Part shown: positions 7,079 to 15,499 of the stretch, in pieces
How positions within the stretch are numbered: position 1 is the stretch's first letter
How the letters are laid out: every line of letters starts with the position of its first letter
Assembly (NCBI GenBank): GCA_965198325.1
Contig: CBDAPE010000002.1
Coordinates: 1-47,405, forward strand
DNA length: 47,405 nt
Origin: CBDAPE01 sp965198325
Lineage (GTDB): Bacteria > Pseudomonadota > Alphaproteobacteria > UBA828 > JAPUJA01
Direction of reading: 5' to 3'
Program-made: the position numbers and the translations under genes
Notes under the pieces: generated by a model
Told to the model about the DNA's origin: nothing
The model's database searches: none
Seen by the model: the letters and a program-made list of their open reading frames with translations, nothing else

Positions 7079-9433
7079 ATGTATATCGGCAAATCGATCG
7101 AGCGGGTCGAGGACATTCGCTTCCTGACCGGGCGGGGAAATTACGTCGACGACATGGCGATGCCCAATGCGGCCCACGCTGTCTTCGTTCGCAGCATGCA
7201 CGCGCACGCCGATATCCGTAAGTTATCGACCGAGGCTGCCGCGGCGATGCCCGGCGTCCTCGCCGTGCTCACGGGTGAGGATTGGCAGGCGGACGGTGGC
7301 GGGACCGCACCGGTGATGTGGCACGTGCCCAACGGCGACCTTCCCCAGAACGAAGCGCCCAGGCCGATCCTGACGTCCGGCCGGGTGCGCCATGTCGGCG
7401 ATACAATCGCGATGGTCGTCGCAGAAACCCATTATCAGGCCCTCGACGCGGCGGAGGTTGTTGAAGTCGAGTACAAGCCGCTGCCGGCAAACGTCCAAAC
7501 GGACCGGGCGCTCGATCCCGACACGCCAATCATCCACGAGCAATTCGGTTGCAATGTGGCGTTCGACATCGTTCTCGGCGACGAGGCGAAAACCGATGCC
7601 GCGTTCGACGAAGCGGTGCATATCGAGCATCTGGCTATTAAGCAAAATCGCCTTACCGCGGTTCCTGTCGAACCTCGGGCCGCAATCGGCAACTACGATG
7701 TTGCAGCCGATCGCTACACGCTGTGGACGTCGCTTCAGCACCCGCATCTCACCCGTGAATGGCTTGCCGAACATTCACTGAAGGTGCCCGAGCAAAAAAT
7801 CCGCGTCGTCTGCCCGGACGTGGGCGGCGGCTTCGGGCCGAAATGCTATCACTACCCGGAGGATCCCACCGTGCTCTGGGCCTCGAAGAAAGTCCGCCGG
7901 CCGGTTCGCTGGACCTCGACCCGGGCGGAAAACCTGATGGTCGACACCCATGCCCGGGATCATGACACCACGGCTGAAATGGCCTTCGACGCGGACGGGC
8001 GCATCCTGGGCCTGCGGGTCTCGAGCCTGACCTGCTGCGGCGCTTACCTCAGCCCGTTCAGCACCTGCATTCCGGCCTACGCCTACGGATTGATCCTGTC
8101 CGGCGCCTACGTGATCCCAGCGATTTGTGCGCGGATTCGGGGCGTCTATACGAATACGACGCCGGTTGACGCCTATCGGGGTGCCGGGCGCCCCGAGGGA
8201 ATTTGCATCGCCGAACGGATGCTTGCGAACTACGCCCGGGCAACGGGGATGGATCCCCGCGAGGCACGGGAGAAGAACTTCATTCAGCCCGATCAGTATC
8301 CTTACACAACCCCTGTCGGGGCGACTTACGATTGCGGCGACCTGCCGGCGCTCGCCCGAATGCTCGCGACGGTTTTCGATTACACCGCTGCCCACGCCGA
8401 ACAAGAAAAATTGCGCGGTGAAGGCCAGCTGATGGGTATCGGTATCGCGGCCATGCACGACAGCGCCGGGCTTGGGCCGAGCAAGATGCTGGCCGAGTAC
8501 GGCGCCCGGGACGGCTTCTGGGATTCGGCCTCGATCCGGGTTCATCCCACGGGGAAGGTGACGGCATTGTGCGGCAGCCACAATCATGGCCAGGGCCACG
8601 CCACGACGTTCGCGCAGGTGCTGGCCGACGGGCTTGGCATTCCGATCAATGACGTCGATATCGTCTATGGCGATACAGACCGCATTCAGGTCGGCCGTGG
8701 AACGTTCGCCTCGCGCTCGATGACGCTCGTCGGGAGCGCCCTGAATATCGGTAGTGGGCGGGTCATCGAGAAGGGGAGCGTGCTTGCTGCCCACCTGCTC
8801 GAAGCCGAGCCCGAAGAGATCGCTTACGAAGACGGAAATTTCCGGGTCAAGAAAGCCAACCGGAGCCTCTCGTTCGCTGAGATCGCCAAAGCGGCCTATA
8901 CGGGCGCGAGCTATCCCGAGGGATTCGAGGTTGGCCTGGAAATCTCGACGTTCTTCGACCCGCCGGAAATGAACTATCCCTCGAGCATCCATGCCGCGAT
9001 CGTGCTAATCGACCCGGAGACCGGCCGGGTTACCCTGCGGGAATATTACGCTGCCGACGACGCGGGCGTGGTCATCAATCCGATGATCGTGGAAGGCCAG
9101 ATTCATGGCGGCCTCGCCCAGGGCATCGGTCAGGCGATGATGGAACACTGCGTGTTCGACCCGGACTCCGGGCAGTTATTGACAGGCTCGCTGATGGATT
9201 ATTGCGTGCCCCGCGCCGACGACCTGCCGTCGTTCACGACCCTTCTCCAGGAGATCCCGAGTACGTCGAACCCGCTGGGGGTGAAGGGCATCGGAGAGAC
9301 CGGCACAATCGGCGCGCCGCCGACGATCAGCAACGCCGTGGTCGACGCACTCTGGCATCTGGGTGTGCGCCACGTCGATATGCCGTTCACGGCGGAAAAG
9401 ATCTGGCGGGTGATGCAAGGTGCGTCGGATTAA
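7079..9433 (+). CDS. molybdenum hydroxylase large subunit (xanthine dehydrogenase/CoxL family, form II), copy 2
   Basis: This is a tandem paralogue of the preceding gene. It also has 784 residues, and I counted 48 identical residues in the first 60. It keeps the form II loop AYRGAGR, VGGGFGPK and GIGETG, so both copies look catalytically competent. Differences are spread through the chain, for example QEIPSTSNPLG against HEVPSTTNPLG, which indicates an old duplication with both copies maintained. The start has a strong site, GGGGAGG four bases before ATG, and follows the first copy by 40 bases. Two large subunits could give two substrate specificities sharing the same small subunits, or form a mixed complex (inference). 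Neither alternative can be decided from sequence. Confidence 0.88.
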   Translation: MYIGKSIERVEDIRFLTGRGNYVDDMAMPNAAHAVFVRSMHAHADIRKLSTEAAAAMPGVLAVLTGEDWQADGGGTAPVMWHVPNGDLPQNEAPRPILTSGRVRHVGDTIAMVVAETHYQALDAAEVVEVEYKPLPANVQTDRALDPDTPIIHEQFGCNVAFDIVLGDEAKTDAAFDEAVHIEHLAIKQNRLTAVPVEPRAAIGNYDVAADRYTLWTSLQHPHLTREWLAEHSLKVPEQKIRVVCPDVGGGFGPKCYHYPEDPTVLWASKKVRRPVRWTSTRAENLMVDTHARDHDTTAEMAFDADGRILGLRVSSLTCCGAYLSPFSTCIPAYAYGLILSGAYVIPAICARIRGVYTNTTPVDAYRGAGRPEGICIAERMLANYARATGMDPREAREKNFIQPDQYPYTTPVGATYDCGDLPALARMLATVFDYTAAHAEQEKLRGEGQLMGIGIAAMHDSAGLGPSKMLAEYGARDGFWDSASIRVHPTGKVTALCGSHNHGQGHATTFAQVLADGLGIPINDVDIVYGDTDRIQVGRGTFASRSMTLVGSALNIGSGRVIEKGSVLAAHLLEAEPEEIAYEDGNFRVKKANRSLSFAEIAKAAYTGASYPEGFEVGLEISTFFDPPEMNYPSSIHAAIVLIDPETGRVTLREYYAADDAGVVINPMIVEGQIHGGLAQGIGQAMMEHCVFDPDSGQLLTGSLMDYCVPRADDLPSFTTLLQEIPSTSNPLGVKGIGETGTIGAPPTISNAVVDALWHLGVRHVDMPFTAEKIWRVMQGASD

Positions 9434-9494
9434 GACCAGCTCGTCGTGGCGTTGAACGCGACCGCACGAACCGGCCGTAATCGGAGAGAGATTA

Positions 9495-10469
9495 ATGCGT
9501 GCATTGCTATGCAAGGAATTGAACCAACCCCTCCTGGTCGAGGACATTGCCTCTCCTCCCTTGGGCAAAGGGCAGGTGCGCGTCGGCGTGCATGCCTGCG
9601 GTGTGAACTTCGCGGATGTCCTCGTCATTCAGGGCAAATATCAGGAGAAGCCGGATCTTCCCTTCAGTCCAGGCATGGAGTGTGCGGGCGAAGTGCTCGA
9701 ACTGGGTGCGGGCGCAAGCGGCTTTTCGGTCGGCGACCGGGTCATGGTCGTCGGTGAATACGGCGGGGCGGCCGAGGAATTGGTCGCCAACGATTACAAT
9801 CTCATGCCGATCCCAGCCGGCATGGACTATCAAACGGCAGCCGGATTCGCGGTGACCTATGGCACTGCGCACCTGGCGCTCACCCGTCGGGGGCAGCTCA
9901 AAGCCGGTGAGGTGTTGCTCGTCCACGCGGCCGCGGGTGGTGCGGGTCTGGCGGCGGTCGAAGTCGGCAAGGCGCTGGGCGCGACGGTAATCGGCAGTGC
10001 GGGCGGCGCGGATAAATGCGCCGTCGCCAAGGAGCACGGCGCCGATCACGTCTTCGACTACAAGACGGAAGATATCCGGGAGACCGTGAAGGACCTGACT
10101 GGGAGCAAGGGAGCGGACGTGATCTTCGACCCGGTGGGCGGCGGTGTGTTTGACGCCAGCCTCCGCTGCATCGCCTGGGAAGGCCGTCTCCTGGTGATCG
10201 GCTTCGCATCGGGCCGAATTCCCGAAGTCAAGGCGGGCTTATTACTGGTCAAGAATATCAGCCTTGTCGGGGTCTATTGGGGTGCGAACCGGCGACGCGA
10301 CCTCGAGGCCTTCGGCGAATCCTTCGGGGCGCTGGCCAAGCTCTACGCAGCGGGCAAGCTTCACCCCCTGACCTCGGCGACCTACGATCTCACCGACGCG
10401 AACCAGGCCATTGCCGATCTGGGCGGGCGCAAGACGACCGGCAAGGTCGTGCTGACAACTGGCCGCTAA
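9495..10469 (+). CDS. NADPH:quinone oxidoreductase-like medium-chain reductase (zinc-independent)
   Basis: This 324-residue protein belongs to the medium-chain dehydrogenase/reductase superfamily, quinone-oxidoreductase (zeta-crystallin) branch. The N-terminal GroES-like domain has GVNFADVLVIQGKYQ and FSPGMECAGEVLELG, with no catalytic or structural zinc cysteines. The Rossmann domain has VHAAAGGAGLAAVEVGKALG and the QOR-like strand GADVIFDPVGGGVFDASLRC. Such enzymes reduce quinones or enoyl/enone substrates with NADPH. It follows the second Mo-hydroxylase by 61 bases on the same strand and probably belongs to the same transcript. A role in a reduction step of the same catabolic route, or enoyl-CoA reduction, is inference. 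Confidence 0.85.
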   Translation: MRALLCKELNQPLLVEDIASPPLGKGQVRVGVHACGVNFADVLVIQGKYQEKPDLPFSPGMECAGEVLELGAGASGFSVGDRVMVVGEYGGAAEELVANDYNLMPIPAGMDYQTAAGFAVTYGTAHLALTRRGQLKAGEVLLVHAAAGGAGLAAVEVGKALGATVIGSAGGADKCAVAKEHGADHVFDYKTEDIRETVKDLTGSKGADVIFDPVGGGVFDASLRCIAWEGRLLVIGFASGRIPEVKAGLLLVKNISLVGVYWGANRRRDLEAFGESFGALAKLYAAGKLHPLTSATYDLTDANQAIADLGGRKTTGKVVLTTGR

Positions 10470-10495
10470 GAACTTGAAGTGAAAGGGACAAAGCC

Positions 10496-11098
10496 ATGCC
10501 GTGCTATTCGATCGACGGTTTCGTTCCCGTCGTCGATGCCTCAGCCTTCGTCCACGACACAGCGGTTCTGATCGGCGACGTAATCGTGGGGCCCGGCTGC
10601 TATGTGGGACCCGGTGCGTCGATCCGCGGCGATTTCGGACGCATCGTCCTGGAAAAGGGTTCCAATCTGCAGGACAACTGCGTGATGCACGGCTTTCCCG
10701 GCCCCGACACCGTGATCGGCGAGGACGGCCATGTGGGGCACGGTGCGGTCCTGCATGGTTGTGTGATCGGCCGCGACGCGCTGATCGGCATGAACGCCGT
10801 GATCATGGATGGCGCGGTGATCGGCGAATCCGCGTTCGTCGCCGCGATGTGCTTCGTCAAGGCCGGGTTCAAGGTTCCACCGCGGACGATAGTGGCCGGA
10901 CTCCCCGGCAAGGTTTTGCGCGACCTGACCGACGACGAGATCGCGTGGAAGCGCGAAGGGACGATCGACTATCAGCAATTGACCCGCCGCTGCCTCGATA
11001 CCCTGACAGAGGTCGCGTCCTTGGGCGAGCCGGAGCCCGATCGGGGCAAGATGGCCGTGGGCACGGCGGAGCCGCTCTATACGACCCGCAAAAACTGA
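10496..11098 (+). CDS. paaY: PaaY/CaiE-like hexapeptide-repeat protein (gamma-carbonic-anhydrase fold)
   Basis: This 200-residue left-handed beta-helix protein opens CYSIDGFVPVVDASAFVHDT and continues with repeats such as VIVGPGCYVGPGASIRGDFG. The length, the C-terminal helix (DEIAWKREGTIDYQQLTRR) and the histidines in NCVMHGFPG and HVGHGAVLHG match PaaY, a metal-dependent thioesterase-like protein of the phenylacetate pathway, and CaiE of carnitine metabolism. PaaY removes dead-end CoA thioesters. None of the other paa genes is in the window, so it may serve a different CoA pathway. It starts 26 bases after the quinone-reductase gene, with GAAAGGGA upstream, and is the last gene of the plus-strand run. 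Its stop lies 5 bases from the convergent ThDP-enzyme stop. Confidence 0.82.
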   Translation: MPCYSIDGFVPVVDASAFVHDTAVLIGDVIVGPGCYVGPGASIRGDFGRIVLEKGSNLQDNCVMHGFPGPDTVIGEDGHVGHGAVLHGCVIGRDALIGMNAVIMDGAVIGESAFVAAMCFVKAGFKVPPRTIVAGLPGKVLRDLTDDEIAWKREGTIDYQQLTRRCLDTLTEVASLGEPEPDRGKMAVGTAEPLYTTRKN

Positions 11099-11103
11099 CG
11101 GGT

Positions 11104-12780
11104 TCAGTCTCCGAAGCTGGTTTCCAACGCCTTGCGCTTGCTGACGGTCCGGCCCAGCCGCTTGAGGGCCTTCGAGCAATCCTTGGGATCAAGATAAACT
11201 TCGACGAGGCAGAACCGGTCGCGCTTCCGCTTGACATCTCGTAGCACCGCTTCCAGATCGCCCTCGGTGCGCACTTCAAAGCTCTCTGCCTCGCCAAACA
11301 CTGCGGGAAGGGCGTGATAGCGCCAGGGCTGGATATCGTTGAACGGACCGTCGTGGATAACCCGTTCGACCGTGTAGCCGTCGTTATTCATGACGAACAT
11401 GATCGGGTTGAGCCCGTTTCGGATGATCGTCGAGATCTCTTGGGCTGTCATCTGAAAGGCCCCGTCGCCAACGAAAACCACGGGCCGCTTCTTCGGATCC
11501 GCGAGAGCGCAGCCGAGCGCGGCGGGTACAGAAAACCCGATCGAGCAATAGAACGCCTGGCAGACGAAGCCGATGCGATCGTGCATGACCAACTCACCCG
11601 CGCAGAGGAAGGAATCGCCCGCGTCCGCGATGACGACACTGCGCCGGTCGAGGAAGTGGTTCAGGCGTTCGTAGAACCGCGCAATCGTGATGGCGGCCTT
11701 GGGCCGGGGGCTGAAGTGTGTCTCGAGGGCGCGCGCCGCCGGTCGGATCGATCGGCTTGGCCGGCCCTTTGGCAGACGCATCGCGAGCGCATCGATAAAG
11801 TCCTTGAGTTGGACCTCGGGATAAACGTGATGTTTGATTTTAACCTTGTCGGAGTTGACGTTGATCAGCCGCCGTTCGTCGAGGTTCGCGGTGTACACGC
11901 CTAAATTCACGTCGGTCATGATGGCGCCCAGATTTAGTAGGCAATCCGACCGCTCGATGGTGCGCCGCGCGTATTCGACGGACAGCGCGCCAGCGTAGAC
12001 GCCGATGAACTGGGGATGTTGTTCGGTGATCAGGGATTTTGCAAGCAGGGTCGTAGCGAACGGATAGCCGACCCGTTCGATCAGTCGCTCGACGTTGCGC
12101 CGAAGCCGGAAGCGATGGATCTCGACACCTGCCAGGATGGCAGGGCGTTTCGCCGCTCTGAGCATGGTCACCGCTTCATCGACGGCTTCGAGGAGCGCGT
12201 CCGGGTCGCTCGCAGCCGGCCGCTGAAACCCGAAGGGCCGCGGCTTGGGGCAGGGATGATCGACCAGGTCTTCGGGAATTTCGATAAAAACCGGGCGCTT
12301 CTGGCGCAGGCAAGCCACGATTGTGTCGTTGATCTGGGCCGGTGCCTGGGCCGGGTCGGTCAAGACCACGGCCGCGGCGGTGACGTTTCCGAATATGTCG
12401 ACCTGGGCGTCGAAATCCCCCAGGGTATGGTGGAGGAGGAGACCGCGCCGCCGGTCCTCCAGGCTGGGCCCACCGCTGATCACGATAAGCGGCACCCGCT
12501 CTGCATAGGCGCCCGCCACGGCATTGAGCAGGGAAAAGCCGCCGACCGCGTAGGTCACGCAGACCGCGCCAACCCGATTGATCCGAGCGTAGGCGTCCGC
12601 CGCGTATCCGGCGTTGAGCTCGTTGCAGGTACCGATCAGTTCGATAGCAGGGCTGTCGACCAACCGGTCCATGAAGCCCAGTACATAGTCGCCCGGAACC
12701 CCGAAGACGTGGCGCAGCCCGACCTCCTCGAGACGTTGCACAAGATAACCGCCGATCGTGCCCGGTTTGCGTCGCGCCAT
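11104..12780 (-). CDS. thiamine-diphosphate decarboxylase (pyruvate/indolepyruvate decarboxylase type)
   Basis: This ThDP enzyme of about 558 residues is closest in pattern to pyruvate and indole-3-pyruvate decarboxylases. The N-terminal PYR domain has the activating glutamate in TCNELNAGYAADAYAR and the paired histidines in LLLHHTLGDFD, both diagnostic of 2-ketoacid decarboxylases rather than synthases. The C-terminal PP domain has GDGAFQMTAQE and MNNDGYTVERVIHDG (GDG-NN ThDP-Mg site and the YTxE glutamate), followed by NDIQPW. The reaction is non-oxidative decarboxylation of a 2-oxo acid to an aldehyde. I chose ATG at 12780 because GGAAAGG lies 9 bases upstream; an in-frame ATG at 12804 has no ribosome site. 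The gene is transcribed divergently from 12937. The aldehyde product could feed the aldehyde oxidoreductase near 32 kb (inference). Confidence 0.85.
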   Translation of the reverse strand: MARRKPGTIGGYLVQRLEEVGLRHVFGVPGDYVLGFMDRLVDSPAIELIGTCNELNAGYAADAYARINRVGAVCVTYAVGGFSLLNAVAGAYAERVPLIVISGGPSLEDRRRGLLLHHTLGDFDAQVDIFGNVTAAAVVLTDPAQAPAQINDTIVACLRQKRPVFIEIPEDLVDHPCPKPRPFGFQRPAASDPDALLEAVDEAVTMLRAAKRPAILAGVEIHRFRLRRNVERLIERVGYPFATTLLAKSLITEQHPQFIGVYAGALSVEYARRTIERSDCLLNLGAIMTDVNLGVYTANLDERRLINVNSDKVKIKHHVYPEVQLKDFIDALAMRLPKGRPSRSIRPAARALETHFSPRPKAAITIARFYERLNHFLDRRSVVIADAGDSFLCAGELVMHDRIGFVCQAFYCSIGFSVPAALGCALADPKKRPVVFVGDGAFQMTAQEISTIIRNGLNPIMFVMNNDGYTVERVIHDGPFNDIQPWRYHALPAVFGEAESFEVRTEGDLEAVLRDVKRKRDRFCLVEVYLDPKDCSKALKRLGRTVSKRKALETSFGD

Positions 12781-12936
12781 GGACTTCGCCCTTTCCGATC
12801 CCATCTTATGACAAGCGACCCGGGAATCCGAATGGACCGGCAGGCCGCTAATTCACACGTCGGGATAATCACAAATCGCGACGATTGCGTTTCGATACAA
12901 GATTCTGTGTTAAGATGAAGGCTGGGAGATAACTAA

Positions 12937-13245
12937 ATGATTTCGCGCAACCTTCTGGCAATTATTCTATGTGTGGGACTCGCCGGATCCGCGCTTGCGG
13001 CGGATGGCGAACCCAGCCCGGTGGAGGATGCGTCGATCAAACAGGTGCCCGGGAGCGGCGAGTGCTCCTGCACCGCACGCCACGAGTCGGCAACGAGGGT
13101 TGCGATCGAGCGCTACTATGCCAGCGCTTTTGAGCGCAAGCACGAGAACCCAGAGGAGGCATTACGGCTCACCCGCCTCATCCTAGAACTCGACCCCGAC
13201 CACGATGGCGCGCGAAATTTGTTGACGGAGCTTGAATCCCAATGA
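12937..13245 (+). CDS. small secreted protein with E-C-x-C motif and TPR-like helices, paralogue 1
   Basis: This 102-residue protein has a clear signal peptide (residues 1-22, cleavage after SALAA). The mature part holds a GECSC motif near residue 42, followed by an amphipathic helical pair like a single TPR (PEEALRLTRLILELDPDHDG). GGGAG lies upstream of ATG. It overlaps the next gene by 4 bases (ATGA), and that gene encodes a protein of the same plan, so the two are a translationally coupled paralogous pair. The two cysteines could bind metal or form a disulfide in the periplasm. I do not recognise the family. Confidence 0.75.
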   Translation: MISRNLLAIILCVGLAGSALAADGEPSPVEDASIKQVPGSGECSCTARHESATRVAIERYYASAFERKHENPEEALRLTRLILELDPDHDGARNLLTELESQ

Positions 13246-13577
13246 GGGCCGCGTGTCTGGTAATCGCCGCCCTGGCTGCATCGCTGTTCGCGGCGCCGGC
13301 ATGGGCGGAGAATAGCCTGGAGCCCGTGAACGCGATTGAGCTTCTTCTCGCCGACCCGCCGGCCAAGGGCGCCAAAGAATGCGCGTGCGAAAACAAATAC
13401 CGATCGCCCGGAAGGGCGGTGGAGTACTATCAGCGCGCCGTGCGATATGTTGAAAGCGACCCCCGGACGGCACTGATCTGGGCCCGGGTCGCCCTGCAAT
13501 ACGATCCTGCGCACAACGACGCCCGGCGCCTGAAGCACGAGCTGGAGGCCCAGGGCATAACCCTCAAGGACGACTAA
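13242..13577 (+). CDS. small secreted protein with E-C-x-C motif and TPR-like helices, paralogue 2
   Basis: This 111-residue protein starts with a signal peptide that ends AAPAWAEN, then has KECACENKY near residue 46 and a helical segment (YYQRAVRYVESDPRTALIWA, then ARVALQYDPAHNDAR). It aligns by eye with the preceding protein over E-C-x-C, Y-Y, DP and DPxHxxAR, so it is a diverged tandem duplicate. It starts in the ATGA overlap with that gene. Its TAA overlaps the convergent TPR-glycosyltransferase stop by a few bases. No known family comes to mind. A shared periplasmic scaffold or redox role is only a guess. Confidence 0.75.
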   Translation: MRAACLVIAALAASLFAAPAWAENSLEPVNAIELLLADPPAKGAKECACENKYRSPGRAVEYYQRAVRYVESDPRTALIWARVALQYDPAHNDARRLKHELEAQGITLKDD

Positions 13578-15464
13578 CCGGCCCCGGCCATCGCGCCGAG
13601 CGCGCCCGCAACCCGCTCCATCAGCTCGGCCCAATCGCCCGCCTCGCGCTGACGGAACAGGCGCATGGTCGGATACCAGGGTGAATCCTCGCGCTCCAAC
13701 AGCCAACGCCAGTCGGCGACCCGGGGCAGCAGGGCCCAGACCGGGCAACCCATGGCACCGGCCAGATGAACCACCGCCGTATCGACCGCAATCACCAGAT
13801 CCAGGTTGGACAGTGCCGCCGCGGTATCCGCGAAATCCCCGATCTCCCGGTCGAGCGAGTGCAGGTCCATGCCGGCGGGAGGCGCGCCGGCTTGCACGGC
13901 GGCGTCGCCCTTCTGAAGCGCATAGAATCGAACACCGGAAATATTTGTCAGGGGCGCAAAGTCGGCCAGTCGGCAGGAGCGACGGCTATCGTTGCGATGG
14001 GACGGGCGGCCGGCCCAGACGAGACCGACCCGAAAGTCGTCGGCACCGATAATCGATTCGAAGCGGGCCGAGCGTTCCGGTTGCGCCGAAAGGTAGGGCG
14101 GGCCTGCGGGGATCGTTTCCAGCGTCGTGCCGAACAGGCCGGGGAGGCTCATGATCGGGACAAAGAGATCGAACGGCATCTTGATCGCGCCGTCCTCGCG
14201 CCGGGCAATCACTTCCCCGCCGTCGGCGAACTCCTCGAACGGGCGTGACGAGCTCGCTCTGGCACTCGAGGATCGGCATGCCGCCCCGCCCGGCGATCAT
14301 CGGCAGATAGCGAGCCATTTGAATCACGTCGCCCACGCCCTGCTCGCAATGCACCAGAACCCGTTCGCCGCTGAGCGCCGCGCCGTCCCAGCGGGGTTTC
14401 TCGAACTGGCGCCGGCCGATCTGGTCGAGCACCGTCTCGCTTCTAAAGCGCCATTCGTACGCGCTCCAGCCCTCGGCAAACCGGCCGAGCGCCAGCAGGG
14501 AGGATGACGCGTTCCAATGGGCGCTCGCATGTTCGGGATCAAGGTCGATGGTCCGGCTAAACTGTTCGACTGCTTGCTCGTAGCGGCCTAGATCGCTTAG
14601 CGCACAGCCCAAATTGTAATGGGTTGCCACGGTTCCGGGGGCGAGATCGAGCACCGCGTCGAATGCACCGCAGGCCTCTTCGAAACGGCCTAGCCGATGC
14701 AACGCGACACCCAGATTGGTTTGTGCCTCGGCATAGACGGGATTGAGGTCGAGGGATTTGCGGTAGCGGGCAACTGCCTCGTCGCACCGGTTTAGCTCGA
14801 GCAGGAGATCGCCAAAGCGACGGTGGGCTTCTGCATAGTCCTGATAGGCGATCAGCAGTTGCCGGAAGGCGAGTATGGCCGGCACCTTGTCGGCCCGCGC
14901 CGCCAGCCGCTGGCAGGCCCGAAGTTCGTCCGGCGCCGCCTGGGCGGCCGCGCGGTGGGTGGTTGAGGCACTGAGCCCGCCGTGGCGAGGCAGGGCCTCG
15001 GCTTGGGCAACGTCGGCGGCAAGCTGGGCATTGTCGGGCTGCAGCGCGAGCGCTTCGCGATAGAGCGCCCGGGCATTGTCCCGTTCGCCACGTTTGGCGA
15101 GCAGATGTCCGAGCCGGTTGAAGCCTAAGGCGAATCGAGGCGCGATCGCTATCACCCGCTCGAAGGCGGCGATCGCCTCGGCTTCCCGGTCGAGCTTGCT
15201 CAGCACCAGACCGCGGCTGTTGTGAAACGCCGCATTGTTCGTCTCGCAATCGATCGCAGCGTCAATCGATGCGAGACCGGCCTCGGGATCGTTTTGCTGA
15301 AAGGCGATGATGCCTAGTAGATGAAGCGCATCGCCCTGTTTCGCCTGCCGCTTAAGCACCGCTTGGCAGAGCGCTTTGGCCTCGTCGAGCCGGCCGGCGC
15401 GATGGTGCGCGATGGCCTCCTCAATCTTTTTGTTGGATTTTTTCGGCTTCGCTTTGGGAGCCAT
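13574..15464 (-). pseudogene. TPR-repeat protein with GT9/heptosyltransferase-like C-terminal domain, frameshifted
   Basis: The gene starts at ATG 15464 (MAPKAKPKKSNKKIEEAI) and encodes about ten TPR-like repeats (HYNLGCALSDLGRYEQAVEQ is typical), then the domain found in many alphaproteobacterial TPR-glycosyltransferases: FAEGWSAYEWRF, HCEQGVGDVIQMARYLP, and in another frame MPFDLFVPIMSLPGLFGTT and LVIAVDTAVVHLAGAMGCPV. The frame breaks near 14241-14243. Removing one G from that GGG run restores ELVTPFEEFADGGEVIARRE, and the total length then divides exactly into 629 codons plus stop. Either a real one-base insertion has inactivated the gene or this is a homopolymer sequencing error. The intact protein would probably act in surface glycan or protein glycosylation. 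Confidence 0.8.
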
Positions 15465-15499
15465 CGGCTGGACAGGTGCTTGCCCGATCTGGCGTCGGG

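Noticed and set aside
5956..7116. Minus-strand open frame of 386 codons
   Set aside because: It is antisense to a clear Mo-hydroxylase gene. A similar shadow occurs under the paralogue (7775-8992), as expected for duplicated coding sequence.
7775..8992. Minus-strand open frame of 405 codons
   Set aside because: It is a shadow of the second Mo-hydroxylase gene with low-complexity composition and no motif.
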